Source: Micromonospora fulviviridis
GTDB taxonomy: Bacteria; Actinomycetota; Actinomycetes; Mycobacteriales; Micromonosporaceae
Direction of reading: 5' to 3'
Assembly: GCF_014648395.1 (NCBI RefSeq)
Contig: NZ_BMRA01000013.1
Location: forward strand, 106,446 to 170,445
Length of the DNA stretch: 64,000 nt
The notes below the pieces were generated by a model, which was given only the letters and a program-made list of their open reading frames with translations, made no database searches and was not told where the DNA came from. Positions 33,301 to 41,845 of the stretch are shown one piece after another (position 1 is the stretch's first letter; each line of letters opens with the position of its first letter). The translations under genes and the position numbers were made by a program.

Positions 33301-35382
33301 GTAGAGCCAGATCCGGCCGTCGACGCGCTCCACCTCGTACGGGTGCTCGTCGACCACCCGGACGCCGAGCGAGTGCAGCACCGGCAGCACGGCGGAGAGC
33401 ATCATGGGCTCGCCGTACCGGTAGACCTTGAACCGGACGTCCATGGTCTCGTCGACCTCGACGGCCCGGCCGGCGCCGTTGGTGCGCCCGGCGAGCTGCT
33501 TGCGGAACAGGTGCATCTCCAGCTGGCCGGACTCCTCCAGCAGCTCGAGCTTGGCCAGGTCCTTCATCGCCTCGTACGGCGTGTGCCCGTCCTTGTAGCC
33601 CTCCGGGAAGGCGTCGGCGTACCGGGCGAACAGGTGCTTGGCCTGCTCGTCGCCGAGCTTGCGCTCCAGCACCAGCCGGTAGTCGTCGTCCCAGAGCCGG
33701 GTGGCGTCGGCCAGCTCCTCGGCGAGCAGGTCGGCGTCGATGTCCCCGGGCGGGTTGTTCGGGTCGGTCCGGACGATGAAGTGCACCCGGGCCAGCATCG
33801 ACTCGGTCACCCGGGTGGTGTAGTCCACCCCGACGCCGTTCAGCTCGCGGAGCAGGATGTCCTGCATCCGCAGCCGGTTCTGGGTGGTGAACCGGTCCCG
33901 GGGCAGGTAGATCAGGCAGGAGATGAACCGCCCGTACGCGTCCCGGCGCAGGAAGACCCGCAGCTGCCGGCGGCCGGCCATGCGGAGCACGCCGATCACC
34001 GCGTGGTAGAGGTCGTCGGTCTTGATCTGGAACAGCTCGTCGCGGGGGTAGGTCTCCAGGATCTGGAGCAGGTCCTTGCCGGAGTGGCTGCGCAGGCTCA
34101 GGCCCGAGCGGTCCAGCACCTCGGCGACCTTGCGTCGGACCACCGGCAGCTCCTGCACGCTGGTCCGGTACGCCGCCGTCGAGAACAGGCCCAGGAAGCG
34201 CCGCTCCCCGACCACCTCGCCCGAGTCGTTGAAGATCTTGAAGCCGATGTAGTCGAGGTAGGCCGACCGGTGCACGGTGGCCCGCGAGTTGGCCTTGGTG
34301 ATGATGAGCAGGCGCTTCTCCAGCACCTTCTCGTGCGCCTCGGGGGTCATCGAGTTCAGCGACCGGGCCTCGGGCGAGTCGGAACGCAGGATGCCCAGCC
34401 CGGTGCCGAGGACGGCCTCCAGGGCCTGGCCGCCGTTCGCGCCGTCGGTGTCGACCAGCCGGTACTCGCGGTAGCCGAGGAAGGTGAAGTGGTCGTGCGC
34501 CAGCCAGCGCAGCAGCTCCACCGAGTCGGTGATGTCCTTCTCCGGCACCGGCGGACGGTTGTCCGAGGTACGCGCCGAGGCCAGCTCGTCGGCCAGGGCC
34601 AGCGCACGCTGCCGCATCTTGGGCCAGTCCTCGACGGCCTCCCGCACGTCGGTGAGGACCCGCTGCAGCTCCCGGCGCAGCTTCTCCCGCTCGGCCGCGT
34701 CACGGACCGGGTCGATCTCGATCCGCATCCAGCTCTCGACCAGGTCGCCGGCGATCGCGTCGTCCGGCTCCACGTCCGCGGAGACCTCGGTCAGCCGGCC
34801 CAGCGGCTCGCGCCGCACCACGACCAGCGGGTGCACCAGCAGGTGCACGTCGAGGTGGTGCGAGTTCAGCAGCGCGGTCACCGAGTCGACCAGGAACGGC
34901 ATGTCGTCGGTGACGATCTCGATCACGGTGTGGTGCTGCTCGGCGTCCGGCTCGTGGATGCGCAGCTTCAGCTCGCCCGGTACCCGCTGCTGGGCGAGGT
35001 CCCGGTGGGCCCGGGCCGCGTCGAGCATCTCCTCGGCGGTGAAGCCGATCAGCTCCTCGTCCGGCGCGAACCGCCAGAAGCGGCCCACCAGGGTGGCCGC
35101 GTCGTGGTCGTCCCCGGCCAGCGCGACCGCCTGGGCGACCAGGCGCTCCGCGTTGGGTACCGGCTCGTCCAGCTCGGCGTCCTCGGATTCGTCGCCCAGT
35201 GCCTGCGCGGGCAGGCCCAGGTCGTAGAGGGTGTCGATGCTGGAACCGGTCATCCCGGTCACTCCTGTGTCGAGACGGCTGAAACCGTCCCCGTCGGTCG
35301 CCGAATCGAAGCTGTCATCGTCCCGGCTGGTGTCAGCCTGCCGGAGGTCGGGTCCCGGTTTGATCGCCGGACGCCGGTCCAT
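30316..35382 (-). CDS. gdhB: NAD-specific glutamate dehydrogenase, large type
   Basis: About 1688 residues, a member of the 180-kDa class first described in Streptomyces clavuligerus. It oxidises glutamate to 2-oxoglutarate with NAD in the cytoplasm, mainly for catabolism. The long N-terminal regulatory half contains ACT-like stretches; the catalytic core begins near residue 770, with the lysine segment VGAKGGFVLKQKP, the GDMSGDVFGNGML loop and WNGGIGTYVK. Three starts are possible: GTG 35391, ATG 35382 (GAGGGGAG at 8 bases) and ATG 35253 (AGGAG at 8 bases). The 43 residues between the last two are low-complexity, so the start is uncertain. The gene diverges from the penicillin-binding protein gene. 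Confidence 0.95.
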   Translation of the reverse strand: MDRRPAIKPGPDLRQADTSRDDDSFDSATDGDGFSRLDTGVTGMTGSSIDTLYDLGLPAQALGDESEDAELDEPVPNAERLVAQAVALAGDDHDAATLVGRFWRFAPDEELIGFTAEEMLDAARAHRDLAQQRVPGELKLRIHEPDAEQHHTVIEIVTDDMPFLVDSVTALLNSHHLDVHLLVHPLVVVRREPLGRLTEVSADVEPDDAIAGDLVESWMRIEIDPVRDAAEREKLRRELQRVLTDVREAVEDWPKMRQRALALADELASARTSDNRPPVPEKDITDSVELLRWLAHDHFTFLGYREYRLVDTDGANGGQALEAVLGTGLGILRSDSPEARSLNSMTPEAHEKVLEKRLLIITKANSRATVHRSAYLDYIGFKIFNDSGEVVGERRFLGLFSTAAYRTSVQELPVVRRKVAEVLDRSGLSLRSHSGKDLLQILETYPRDELFQIKTDDLYHAVIGVLRMAGRRQLRVFLRRDAYGRFISCLIYLPRDRFTTQNRLRMQDILLRELNGVGVDYTTRVTESMLARVHFIVRTDPNNPPGDIDADLLAEELADATRLWDDDYRLVLERKLGDEQAKHLFARYADAFPEGYKDGHTPYEAMKDLAKLELLEESGQLEMHLFRKQLAGRTNGAGRAVEVDETMDVRFKVYRYGEPMMLSAVLPVLHSLGVRVVDEHPYEVERVDGRIWLYDFGLKLPEAHQELAEVRPHVENAFAAAWRGEAEVDGFNELVLRAGLTWRQVVVLRAYAKYLRQAGTVFSQEYMEQTFIAYPRIASLLVELFETRFRPGASTLDERRQRSGELVSAIGEALDDVASLDQDRILRSYLTLIQATLRTSFYQKPVGGRPKSYVAFKLDPQAIPELPAPRPKFEIFVYSPRFEGVHLRFGPVARGGLRWSDRREDFRTEVLGLVKAQMVKNAVIVPVGAKGGFVLKQKPGDRDEAVACYKEFVGALLDVTDNIASGEIVPPEDVVRHDADDPYLVVAADKGTATFSDIANEISAAHNFWLGDAFASGGSAGYDHKKMGITARGAWESVKRHFRELGHDTQTQDFTVVGVGDMSGDVFGNGMLLSKHIRLVAAFDHRHIFLDPDPDAATSWDERKRLFDLPRSSWEDYNPELISAGGGVYPRTAKSVPVSPQVRAVLGLDDDVTQLSPQELMKSILMAPVDLFWNGGIGTYVKASTQTNAEVGDKSNDAIRVDGKGLRCRVVGEGGNLGFTQHGRIEYASTGGRIYTDFIDNAAGVDCSDHEVNIKILLNTAVADGALDMPDRDELLAQMTDEVAELVLRDNYDQARALNNAQAQAASLLPVHRRMISELERAGQLDRALEALPSDEELAVRGETGLTAPEFAVLLAYVKIVLEREIVSEGLADEEWTTDVLVNYFPTPLRERFADRMGRHRLRRDIVTTVLVNEAINRGGITFVFRVVEETAASAADVLRAYVVVREVFRLRELWDAVEALDNKVSPELQTSVYLDTRRLLDRAVRWLVTNRRSPIDVPGEIARLRDGVARLLPELEDLFYGTEREAIAAHIDSLTGKGLPRDLAEQATRLMYSFGLLDVVETAQSTGRDVSEVASVYFVLSDRFRVDALLSKISLLPREDRWQTLARMALRYDLYAALAALTAEVLGSTPDSLPPVERVQEWEQANATSIHRAHRAMGEFDESRADLSALSVLLRQIRTLVRTSAAA

Positions 35383-35670
35383 CGGTGCCACTCCCCTCGA
35401 CCCACCGCGTTGTGGGTCACTCTGCCGCCCAGCCTAGGCCCTGCCGCTGTGCCCCTTTGTCGGCGGACCACCGGCCGGACGTCCGGATCGGGACTCTGTC
35501 CTTTCACCCGTTGCGGGTACGTGGTCGGCCGGTCGCGGAGTACCCGGACTGGCGATGTTCATCACACTGCCACAGGCCACTCTTTGCCTGCGCAAGGGCC
35601 GTGCCGGGGCCGTGGGGAGCCGCGCGCCGTACTAGCGTGCAGGGCAGTCTCGAACCGGAGGAACTCCTTC
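35383..35670. other. Divergent promoter gap, about 290 bases
   Basis: It holds the promoters for glutamate dehydrogenase (leftward) and the penicillin-binding protein (rightward). A TTGTCGG near 35457 and CATCACACTG near 35559 were noted, but no pair of boxes is convincing. No coding frame is supported. Confidence 0.3.
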
Positions 35671-37638
35671 ATGCTCCTGTCGTACCCCGACCGCCGCCAC
35701 CTCTCCCCTCCCCGCCGGGTCCTTGCGGCGCTGGCCGCCACCGTGCTGGCGGCGGGCGCGCTGGCCGGATGCTCGGGCGAGGACGGGCCGGAACAGAGCG
35801 TCGACGCCTTCCTGAAGGGCTGGCGCTCCGGCGACCTCCAGGCGGTCGGCTTCATCGACCCGAACGGCGCCAAGGTGGCCGCGGCCGACGTGACCAAGGA
35901 ACTCCGGTCGCTCGCCGGCGAGCTGGCCGACAGCCCGCCACAGCTCAAGCGCACCGGCGACGTGAAGGTCGAGGGCGACATCGGCACCGCGCGGGTCAAG
36001 CTGACCTGGACGCTGCCGGGCGCCACCACCTGGACCTACGAGAATCCGGTACGCCTCCGGCACGGCGCCGACGACCAGTGGCAGGTCATCTGGGAACCGA
36101 CCGTCGTGCACGAGAAGCTGGAGGCGGGCGACCGGCTCGCGCTGCGCCGGGAGGCCGCGCCCCGGGCCGGCGTGCTGGACTCCGCGGGCACCCCGGTCGT
36201 CGCGCCCCGCCCGGTGGTCCGGGTGCAGGTCACCCCCGGCGAGGTCACCGACGTGAAGGCCCTGGTCCGGAAGCTCGACGCCGCGTTCAAGGCGATCCGG
36301 CCCGCGCTCACCCCACCGGTCGACCTCTCCGACCTGCCGCAACGGCTGAAGGAGGCGGACCGGGGCGCGCTCGTCGAGGTGGTGACCCTGCGCGAAGAGG
36401 CGTACCGGCAGATCAAGCCCCGGATCTACGACCTGCCCGGCACCCGCTTCGAGTCCGACCAGCTCTTCCTGGCCCCGACCCGGGAGTTCGCCCGGGCCCT
36501 GCTCGGCTCGGTCGACCCGGCCCAGGCCGACGACCTCAAGGCGCACCCCGACAAGTACGTCCGGGGCGACCTGGTCGGCCACGGCGGCCTCCAGGGCCGC
36601 TACGACGACCGGCTGCGCGGCACCCCGGGGATCACCGTGTTCACCCAGCGTCCGGCGCCGGACGGCACCACCGCACCCAGCGGGGTCGAGCTGTTCCGCG
36701 GCGAGCCGAAGGCCGGCCAGCCGCTGAAGACCACCCTCGACGCGGCCACCCAGAACGCCGCCGACGCGGCGCTGCGCGGCCAGGCCCGCCGCTCCGCCCT
36801 GGTGGCCGTCCGGATCAGCGACGGCGCGGTGCTGGCCGCCGCCAACGGCCCCGGCGCCGCCGGCGAGAACCTCGCCTTCACCGCCCAGGTGCCGCCCGGC
36901 TCGACGTTCAAGATGGTCAGCGCGCTCGCCCTGCTCGACAAGGGGGCGGTGACCCCGGAGGCGACGGTGCGCTGCCCGAAGACGTTCGAGGTCGACGGCC
37001 GCTCCTTCAAGAACTCCGACAACTTCGAGCTGGGCGACGTCCCGTTCACCACCGACTTCGCGAAGTCCTGCAACACCGCCTTCACCTCGCTGGCGCCGAA
37101 GCTCGGCCCGGACGGGCTGGCCCAGGCCGGCCGCACGCTCGGCCTGGAGGCGCCCTGGGACCTCGGCACCGATGTCTTCACCGGCAAGGTCTCCGCCAAC
37201 AGCTCGGCCACCGAGCAGGCCGCCGCCGCGATCGGTCAGGGCACCACCGTGGTCAGCCCGCTCGCCATGGCCAGCGCCACCGCCGCCGTGGCCCGCGGCC
37301 ACTGGGAGCAGCCCAAGCTGCTGCTCGACCCCGCCGCGGCGAAGCCCGCCCCGGCCGGCCCGGCTCTCAAAGCGGAGTCGGTGACGGCGGTGAAGACGAT
37401 GATGCGTGCGGTGGTCACCAGCGGCACGGGCGCCGCGCTGGCGGACGTCCCCGGCGAGCCGGTGTACGGCAAGACCGGCACCGCCGAGTACGACAACAAC
37501 CCGGCGCACACCCACGCCTGGTTCGTCGGCTGGCAGGGCGACGTGGCGTTCGCGGTCTTCGTCGAGCAGGGCGGGTCGAGCACCACCAGCGCCGTCCCGA
37601 TCGCCGAGCGATTCCTCCGCGGGCTCGCCGCCCGCTGA
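35671..37638 (+). CDS. Lipoprotein class B penicillin-binding protein (MecA-like N-domain)
   Basis: 655 residues from ATG 35671, with CGGAGGA nine bases upstream. A lipobox (AGALAGC, Cys34) predicts membrane anchoring by lipid. Residues 40-150 form an NTF2-like MecA N-terminal domain, then a dimerisation region and a transpeptidase domain with the three penicillin-binding motifs: SxxK at Ser411-Lys414 (STFK), SxN at Ser466-Asn468 (SCN) and KTG at 601-603. It crosslinks peptidoglycan. Replacing the usual uncleaved membrane helix with a lipoprotein anchor is a feature of several actinobacterial PBPs. It is monocistronic; the next gene converges eight bases away. Confidence 0.93.
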   Translation: MLLSYPDRRHLSPPRRVLAALAATVLAAGALAGCSGEDGPEQSVDAFLKGWRSGDLQAVGFIDPNGAKVAAADVTKELRSLAGELADSPPQLKRTGDVKVEGDIGTARVKLTWTLPGATTWTYENPVRLRHGADDQWQVIWEPTVVHEKLEAGDRLALRREAAPRAGVLDSAGTPVVAPRPVVRVQVTPGEVTDVKALVRKLDAAFKAIRPALTPPVDLSDLPQRLKEADRGALVEVVTLREEAYRQIKPRIYDLPGTRFESDQLFLAPTREFARALLGSVDPAQADDLKAHPDKYVRGDLVGHGGLQGRYDDRLRGTPGITVFTQRPAPDGTTAPSGVELFRGEPKAGQPLKTTLDAATQNAADAALRGQARRSALVAVRISDGAVLAAANGPGAAGENLAFTAQVPPGSTFKMVSALALLDKGAVTPEATVRCPKTFEVDGRSFKNSDNFELGDVPFTTDFAKSCNTAFTSLAPKLGPDGLAQAGRTLGLEAPWDLGTDVFTGKVSANSSATEQAAAAIGQGTTVVSPLAMASATAAVARGHWEQPKLLLDPAAAKPAPAGPALKAESVTAVKTMMRAVVTSGTGAALADVPGEPVYGKTGTAEYDNNPAHTHAWFVGWQGDVAFAVFVEQGGSSTTSAVPIAERFLRGLAAR

Positions 37639-37645
37639 CGCCGGT

Positions 37646-38959
37646 TCAGGCGATGTCCACGCCCGGCCGGGACGCCTCCGGGGTGTCGGGCTCACCCTCC
37701 CCGCCGGGCACGCGCCGCAGCAGCCCCGGTCCGGCCGACGCCAGCGGCCCGACCGGCTCGGGTTCGTCCGGGCCGTCCGGTTCCACCGCTCGGCGCAGCG
37801 AGCCGGGACGGGACTGGTCGGCGGGTGCGGGCTCGGCTGCCGGACGGTCGCCGTCGCTGTCGACGCCGTCGGGATCGTCCCCGACCGCCTCGGTCGGGGC
37901 CGGGCCGATCGGCTCCACGGCCACGGCCGGCGCGGGGACGGCCGCCGGGCCGAGCAGCACGTCGCGGGCCGGCGGCCGACCGTTGCCGGGGCGGGGCGCC
38001 GGTGCGACCGGGCCGGCCGGCAGCAGCCGGGGCGGCATGGCGCCGGGCGCGGCGACCGGGGCGAGCCCGGCCACCACGGTGTTGACGATCTCGGCGGCGT
38101 ACGACCCGTCGGGGTCGTAGTCGGGGTCGAAGACGGTCAGCTCGACGCCGAGGCAGTGCGGGGTGTCCACGAGGCCGGCGAGCAGGATCTCCAGCTCGGC
38201 GAAGGCGATCCCGCCCGGGTCCGGCGCGTCCACCGCGGGCATCACCGCCGGGTCGAGCACGTCCACGTCGATGTGCACCCAGTAGCCGGCGCAGTCGGCC
38301 AGCTGCTCGTGCGCCCACTGGGCGGTGCGGGCCGCCCCCTCGGCGCGCAGCGCCGGCACGGGGCGGGTGGTGATGCCGGCGGCCTGGAGGTCGAGCCGGT
38401 ACTCGTCCTGCGCCCGGATGCCGAGCACCACCACGTCGACATCCCGGAAGTAGGGGCGCCGCCCCTCGATGGCGGCCAGGTCGGCCTGCCCCCGGCCGGT
38501 GACCAGGGCCAGGTCCTCCCCCGCCGCCGCGCCCACGTACGAGGCGTTGCCGGGGTGCCGGAAGTCGGAGTGGCCGTCGACGAAGACCAGGCCGATCCGC
38601 CCGCCGACCGCCTCGCCGAGCCGGTGCATGGCCAGCGCCGAGCCGAGCAGCACCGAGCAGTCCCCGCCGAGCACCAGCGGGAACTCGCCGCGGTCGATGA
38701 TCGAGCCGATCCGGTCGGCCAGCGCCACCGAGTAGCCGGAGATCTCCCGGGCGTGGCAGACCCCGTCGCCGGGGCGCCAGTCACCGGGGTCGTACCGGGG
38801 CGGAGTGAGGCAGCCGGCGTCGCGGGCCCGCAGCCGGGCGAGCAGGCCGTGGTCGCGCAGCGCGCCGGGCGCCTTGGCGCAGCCGGGAACGGAGGTGGAC
38901 GTGGGTGGGCGCAGGCCGAGGTTCGTCGGCGCGTCGAGGACGGCGATCCGGCGCATCAT
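37646..38959 (-). CDS. Arginase-family hydrolase with Cys metal ligand and long tail
   Basis: 437 residues. Residues 1-305 are the ureohydrolase fold: LVLGGDCSVLLGS, FVDGHSDF (Asp128, His130, Asp132), HIDVDVLDP (Asp231, Asp233). The first metal ligand, His in GGDHS of arginase and agmatinase, is Cys101 here. The last 125 residues are disordered, rich in Pro/Ala/Asp. So it is clearly of the family, but arginine, agmatine, guanidinobutyrate or another guanidino substrate cannot be chosen; the Cys ligand hints at a separate clade. The start (ATG 38959 or the next ATG) follows GGGAGCC. The stop lies eight bases from the convergent PBP gene. Confidence 0.85.
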   Translation of the reverse strand: MMRRIAVLDAPTNLGLRPPTSTSVPGCAKAPGALRDHGLLARLRARDAGCLTPPRYDPGDWRPGDGVCHAREISGYSVALADRIGSIIDRGEFPLVLGGDCSVLLGSALAMHRLGEAVGGRIGLVFVDGHSDFRHPGNASYVGAAAGEDLALVTGRGQADLAAIEGRRPYFRDVDVVVLGIRAQDEYRLDLQAAGITTRPVPALRAEGAARTAQWAHEQLADCAGYWVHIDVDVLDPAVMPAVDAPDPGGIAFAELEILLAGLVDTPHCLGVELTVFDPDYDPDGSYAAEIVNTVVAGLAPVAAPGAMPPRLLPAGPVAPAPRPGNGRPPARDVLLGPAAVPAPAVAVEPIGPAPTEAVGDDPDGVDSDGDRPAAEPAPADQSRPGSLRRAVEPDGPDEPEPVGPLASAGPGLLRRVPGGEGEPDTPEASRPGVDIA

Positions 38960-38982
38960 GGGCTCCCGTCCTCGGTGGTCGG

Positions 38983-39008
38983 GCGGGCCGGCCGGAACGC
39001 CGGCCCGC
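38983..39008. terminator. Hairpin between YbbN-like and arginase-family genes
   Basis: Arms GCGGGCCGGC and GCCGGCCCGC (38983-38992, 38999-39008) with a six-base loop, 17 bases past the leftward thioredoxin-like gene's stop. It should separate it from the following arginase-family gene. Confidence 0.55.
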
Positions 39009-39025
39009 GCTGGCGTGCGGTGAAC

Positions 39026-39946
39026 TCAGAACAGGGCGCTGGCCAGGGCACGTCGGGCGGACGCCACGGCGGGGTCGTCCGGGCCGGCGATGCTGAACAG
39101 CGACACCAGGTGCTGGCGGACCTTCTCCCGGTCGTCGCCGGCGGTCCGGCGGACCAGGCCGACGAGCCGGGCGTACGCCTGCTCGGCCAAGCCGCTGAGC
39201 ACCTCGATGTCGGCGGCGAGGAGCTGCGCCTCGACGTCGTCGGGGGCCTGCTCGGCGGCGGCGAGCGCGGCGCGCGGGTCGGCCCCGGCCACCCGCCGGG
39301 CAACCCCGACCTGGGCCAGGCCGGCCTCCGCCGCGGCGTCCGCCGGGCTCTCGGCCAGGATCTTCCGGTACGCCGCCTCGGCCGCCTCCAGGTCGCCGGA
39401 CATCAGCGCGTCGTCGGCCTCGGTCAGCCGCGGGTCCTCCGGCTCGGCGACGGTGACGCCACCGGCCTTGAGGATGGCCTGGATCCACTGGCGGAGCTGC
39501 GCCTCCGGCACCACGCCGGAGAAGGCGTCGATGGGCTGGCCGCCGACCACCGCGTAGACCATGGGGATGCCCTGGACCCGGAACATCTGGGCGAGCCGCG
39601 GGTTGGCGTCGACGTCGACCCGGGCGAGCACCCAGGCGCCCTCGCCCTCGGCGGCCAGCCGCTCCAGCACCGGCGAGAGCTGCTTGCAGGGCTCGCACCA
39701 CTCGGCCCAGAAGTCCACGACCACCGGCGTGGTCAGCGACCGCTCCAACACCTCGGACTGGAAGGTCGCCTCGGTCACGTCGATGACGGCCACGCCGCCA
39801 CCCGCCGGCGGGCCGCCGGGTACGCCGGCCGGGGGGCCGGCCTGGCTCGGGGTGGTGGGACGGGAGGGTTCCGGGGTGCCGCGCAACGCGCTGAGGTCGA
39901 CCGCGCCGCGGGTGAAGATCGACGAGGTGATCCGTGGGTCGCTCAT
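39026..39946 (-). CDS. YbbN/CnoX-like thioredoxin-tetratricopeptide protein
   Basis: 306 residues. After a Pro/Gly-rich N-terminus (about 1-50), a thioredoxin domain with the dithiol WCEPC (Cys84, Cys87) in VVVDFWAEWCEPCKQLSP is followed by helical repeats (about 170-300, two to three TPR-like pairs). In E. coli the YbbN/CnoX relative is a holdase that hands clients to GroEL or DnaK; here both cysteines are kept, so redox activity is possible. Cytoplasmic, no signal sequence. It ends at a hairpin. Confidence 0.88.
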   Translation of the reverse strand: MSDPRITSSIFTRGAVDLSALRGTPEPSRPTTPSQAGPPAGVPGGPPAGGGVAVIDVTEATFQSEVLERSLTTPVVVDFWAEWCEPCKQLSPVLERLAAEGEGAWVLARVDVDANPRLAQMFRVQGIPMVYAVVGGQPIDAFSGVVPEAQLRQWIQAILKAGGVTVAEPEDPRLTEADDALMSGDLEAAEAAYRKILAESPADAAAEAGLAQVGVARRVAGADPRAALAAAEQAPDDVEAQLLAADIEVLSGLAEQAYARLVGLVRRTAGDDREKVRQHLVSLFSIAGPDDPAVASARRALASALF

Positions 39947-40024
39947 GGTTATCTAGTCTCGCACGTGTCCCGCGGAACTCAGATCAACCGCGACGGCGAC
40001 AGTTGCAACTCTCACGCCTGGTCG

Positions 40025-40055
40025 GCGCGGGTGCCGGGACGACCGGCACCCGCGC
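40025..40055 (-). terminator. Terminator of the icmA gene
   Basis: Perfect 13-base arms (40025-40037, 40043-40055) with loop GACGA, six bases past the icmA stop. Confidence 0.8.
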
Positions 40056-40061
40056 GACGGA

Positions 40062-41750
40062 TCAGAACCGGGCGGGCTCGCGGTAGACGCCCCACTCGGC
40101 ACGCAGCGCGTCGCAGATCTCGCCCAGGGTGGCCTCGGCCCGGACCGCGTCCAGCATGGCCGGGATCATGTTCTCGCCGGTCCTGCTGACCTCGACCATC
40201 CGCTGCACGGCGGCCTTGACCACGGCGTCGTCGCGGCCCGCCTTGCGCTCGGCGAGCACCCGGCGCTGCTCCAGCTCGACCTCGTGCGAGATGCGCAGGA
40301 TCTCCAGGTCCTTGGCGACGGTGCCGGTGTGGCAGTTGACCCCGACGATCCGCTTGTCGCCCTTCTCCAGCGCCTGCTGGTAGACGAAGGCCGACTCGGC
40401 GATGTGGCCGGTGAACCAGCCGTCCTCGATGCCGCGCAGGATGCCCGAGGTCATCGGGCCGATCTGGTGCGGCCCCTCGCCGCCGAGCTGCCGGATCCGG
40501 GCGAAGATCTCCTCCGCCTCGGCCTCGATCTTGTCGGTCAGCGCCTCGACGTACCAGGAGCCGCCGAGCGGGTCGGCGACGTTGACGACACCGGTCTCCT
40601 CCATCAGCACCTGCTGGGTGCGCAGGGCGATCTCGGCCGACTCGTCGGTGGGCAGGGCCAGGGTCTCGTCGAGGGCGTTGGTGTGCAGCGAGTTCGTGCC
40701 GCCGAGCACGGCCGCCAGGGCCTCCACGGCGGTCCGCACCACGTTGTTGACCGGCTGCTGGGCGGTGAGCGACACCCCGGCGGTCTGGGTGTGGAACCGC
40801 AGCCACTGCGCCTTCTCGCTGGTGGCGCCGTAGACGTCGCGCAGCCAGCGGGCCCAGATCCGGCGGGCGGCCCGGAACTTGGCGATCTCCTCGAAGAAGT
40901 CCACGTGGGAGTCGAAGAAGAAGCTGAGGCCCGGGGCGAAGACGTTGACGTCCAGCCCGCGGGAGAGCCCCAGCTCGACGTAGCCGAACCCGTCGGCCAG
41001 GGTGTACGCCAGCTCCTGCGCGGCGGTCGAGCCCGCCTCGCGGATGTGGTAGCCGGAGACCGACAGCGGCTTGTACCGCGGGATCTCCCGGGCGCAGTAC
41101 TCCATGAGGTCGCCGATGAGGCGCAGGTGCGGCTCCGGGTCGAAGAGCCACTCCTTCTGCGCGATGTACTCCTTGAAGATGTCCGTCTGGAGCGTGCCGT
41201 CCAGGGTGGACAGGTCGGCGCCCTGCCGCTCGGCGGCGACCAGGTACATGCAGAAGACCGGCACGGCCGGGCCGGAGATGGTCATCGAGGTGGTCACGCC
41301 GGCCAGGTCGATGCCGTCGAAGAGCACCTCCATGTCGGCGGCCGAGTCCACCGCCACGCCGCAGTGGCCGACCTCGCCGAGCGACTGCGGGTCGTCGGAG
41401 TCGCGCCCCATCAGGGTCGGCATGTCGAAGGCGACGGAGAGACCGCCGCCGCCGGCCCCGAGGATCATCTTGTAGCGCTCGTTGGTCTGCTGGGCGTTGC
41501 CGAACCCGGCGAACTGCCGGATGGTCCAGGTCCGCCCGCGGTAACCGGTCGGGTACAGCCCCCGGGTGTACGGGAACTCGCCCGGCCAGCCGATCCGCTC
41601 GAAGCCCGGGTACGGCACCCCCTCCGGCGGGCCGTACACCGGGTCCACGGTCATCCCGGAGAGCGTGGTGAAGTCCGCGTCGCGCTTGCGGGCGGCGTCG
41701 TAGCGGGCCTGCCAGCGGGCCCGACCGGCGGCGATCTCGTCGGCGTCCAT
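40062..41750 (-). CDS. icmA: Isobutyryl-CoA mutase large subunit
   Basis: 562 residues, the length of IcmA (566 in Streptomyces cinnamonensis) and lacking the C-terminal cobalamin domain of methylmalonyl-CoA mutase. The two substrate-specificity positions fit: Phe80 (in RQFAGFGN, Tyr in methylmalonyl-CoA mutase) and Gln198 (in FKEYIAQKEW, Arg in methylmalonyl-CoA mutase). It interconverts isobutyryl- and n-butyryl-CoA with a separate B12-binding small subunit not found in this window. The start ATG 41750 follows GAGGAGGAG. An operator-like element shared with three other acyl-CoA genes sits 54-69 bases upstream. MeaB, encoded nearby, may protect it. Confidence 0.93.
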   Translation of the reverse strand: MDADEIAAGRARWQARYDAARKRDADFTTLSGMTVDPVYGPPEGVPYPGFERIGWPGEFPYTRGLYPTGYRGRTWTIRQFAGFGNAQQTNERYKMILGAGGGGLSVAFDMPTLMGRDSDDPQSLGEVGHCGVAVDSAADMEVLFDGIDLAGVTTSMTISGPAVPVFCMYLVAAERQGADLSTLDGTLQTDIFKEYIAQKEWLFDPEPHLRLIGDLMEYCAREIPRYKPLSVSGYHIREAGSTAAQELAYTLADGFGYVELGLSRGLDVNVFAPGLSFFFDSHVDFFEEIAKFRAARRIWARWLRDVYGATSEKAQWLRFHTQTAGVSLTAQQPVNNVVRTAVEALAAVLGGTNSLHTNALDETLALPTDESAEIALRTQQVLMEETGVVNVADPLGGSWYVEALTDKIEAEAEEIFARIRQLGGEGPHQIGPMTSGILRGIEDGWFTGHIAESAFVYQQALEKGDKRIVGVNCHTGTVAKDLEILRISHEVELEQRRVLAERKAGRDDAVVKAAVQRMVEVSRTGENMIPAMLDAVRAEATLGEICDALRAEWGVYREPARF

Positions 41751-41803
41751 GCGCGGAGCTCCTCCTCGAGTCCAGGGATCAGACCGAGTGTAGAACGCCA
41801 GCC

Positions 41804-41819
41804 TGAACGATCGCTAAGG
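41804..41819. promoter_or_regulatory. Acyl-CoA regulon element, icmA copy
   Basis: TGAACGATCGCTAAGG lies 54-69 bases upstream of the icmA start. The same core is present upstream of the thiolase, epimerase and hydroxyacyl-CoA dehydrogenase genes, with consensus TKAACGRYNGYTMRG. TetR-type repressors of acyl-CoA genes use such palindromes; the regulator is not in this window. Confidence 0.55.
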
Positions 41820-41845
41820 AAGTACGTACCGGCCGGTAACCGGGG

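Noticed and set aside
30235..37638. A 2467-codon open frame running rightward across the glutamate dehydrogenase region
   Set aside because: It is an open shadow of the opposite-strand gene in GC-rich DNA; only its last part, from ATG 35671, is a real gene (the penicillin-binding protein).
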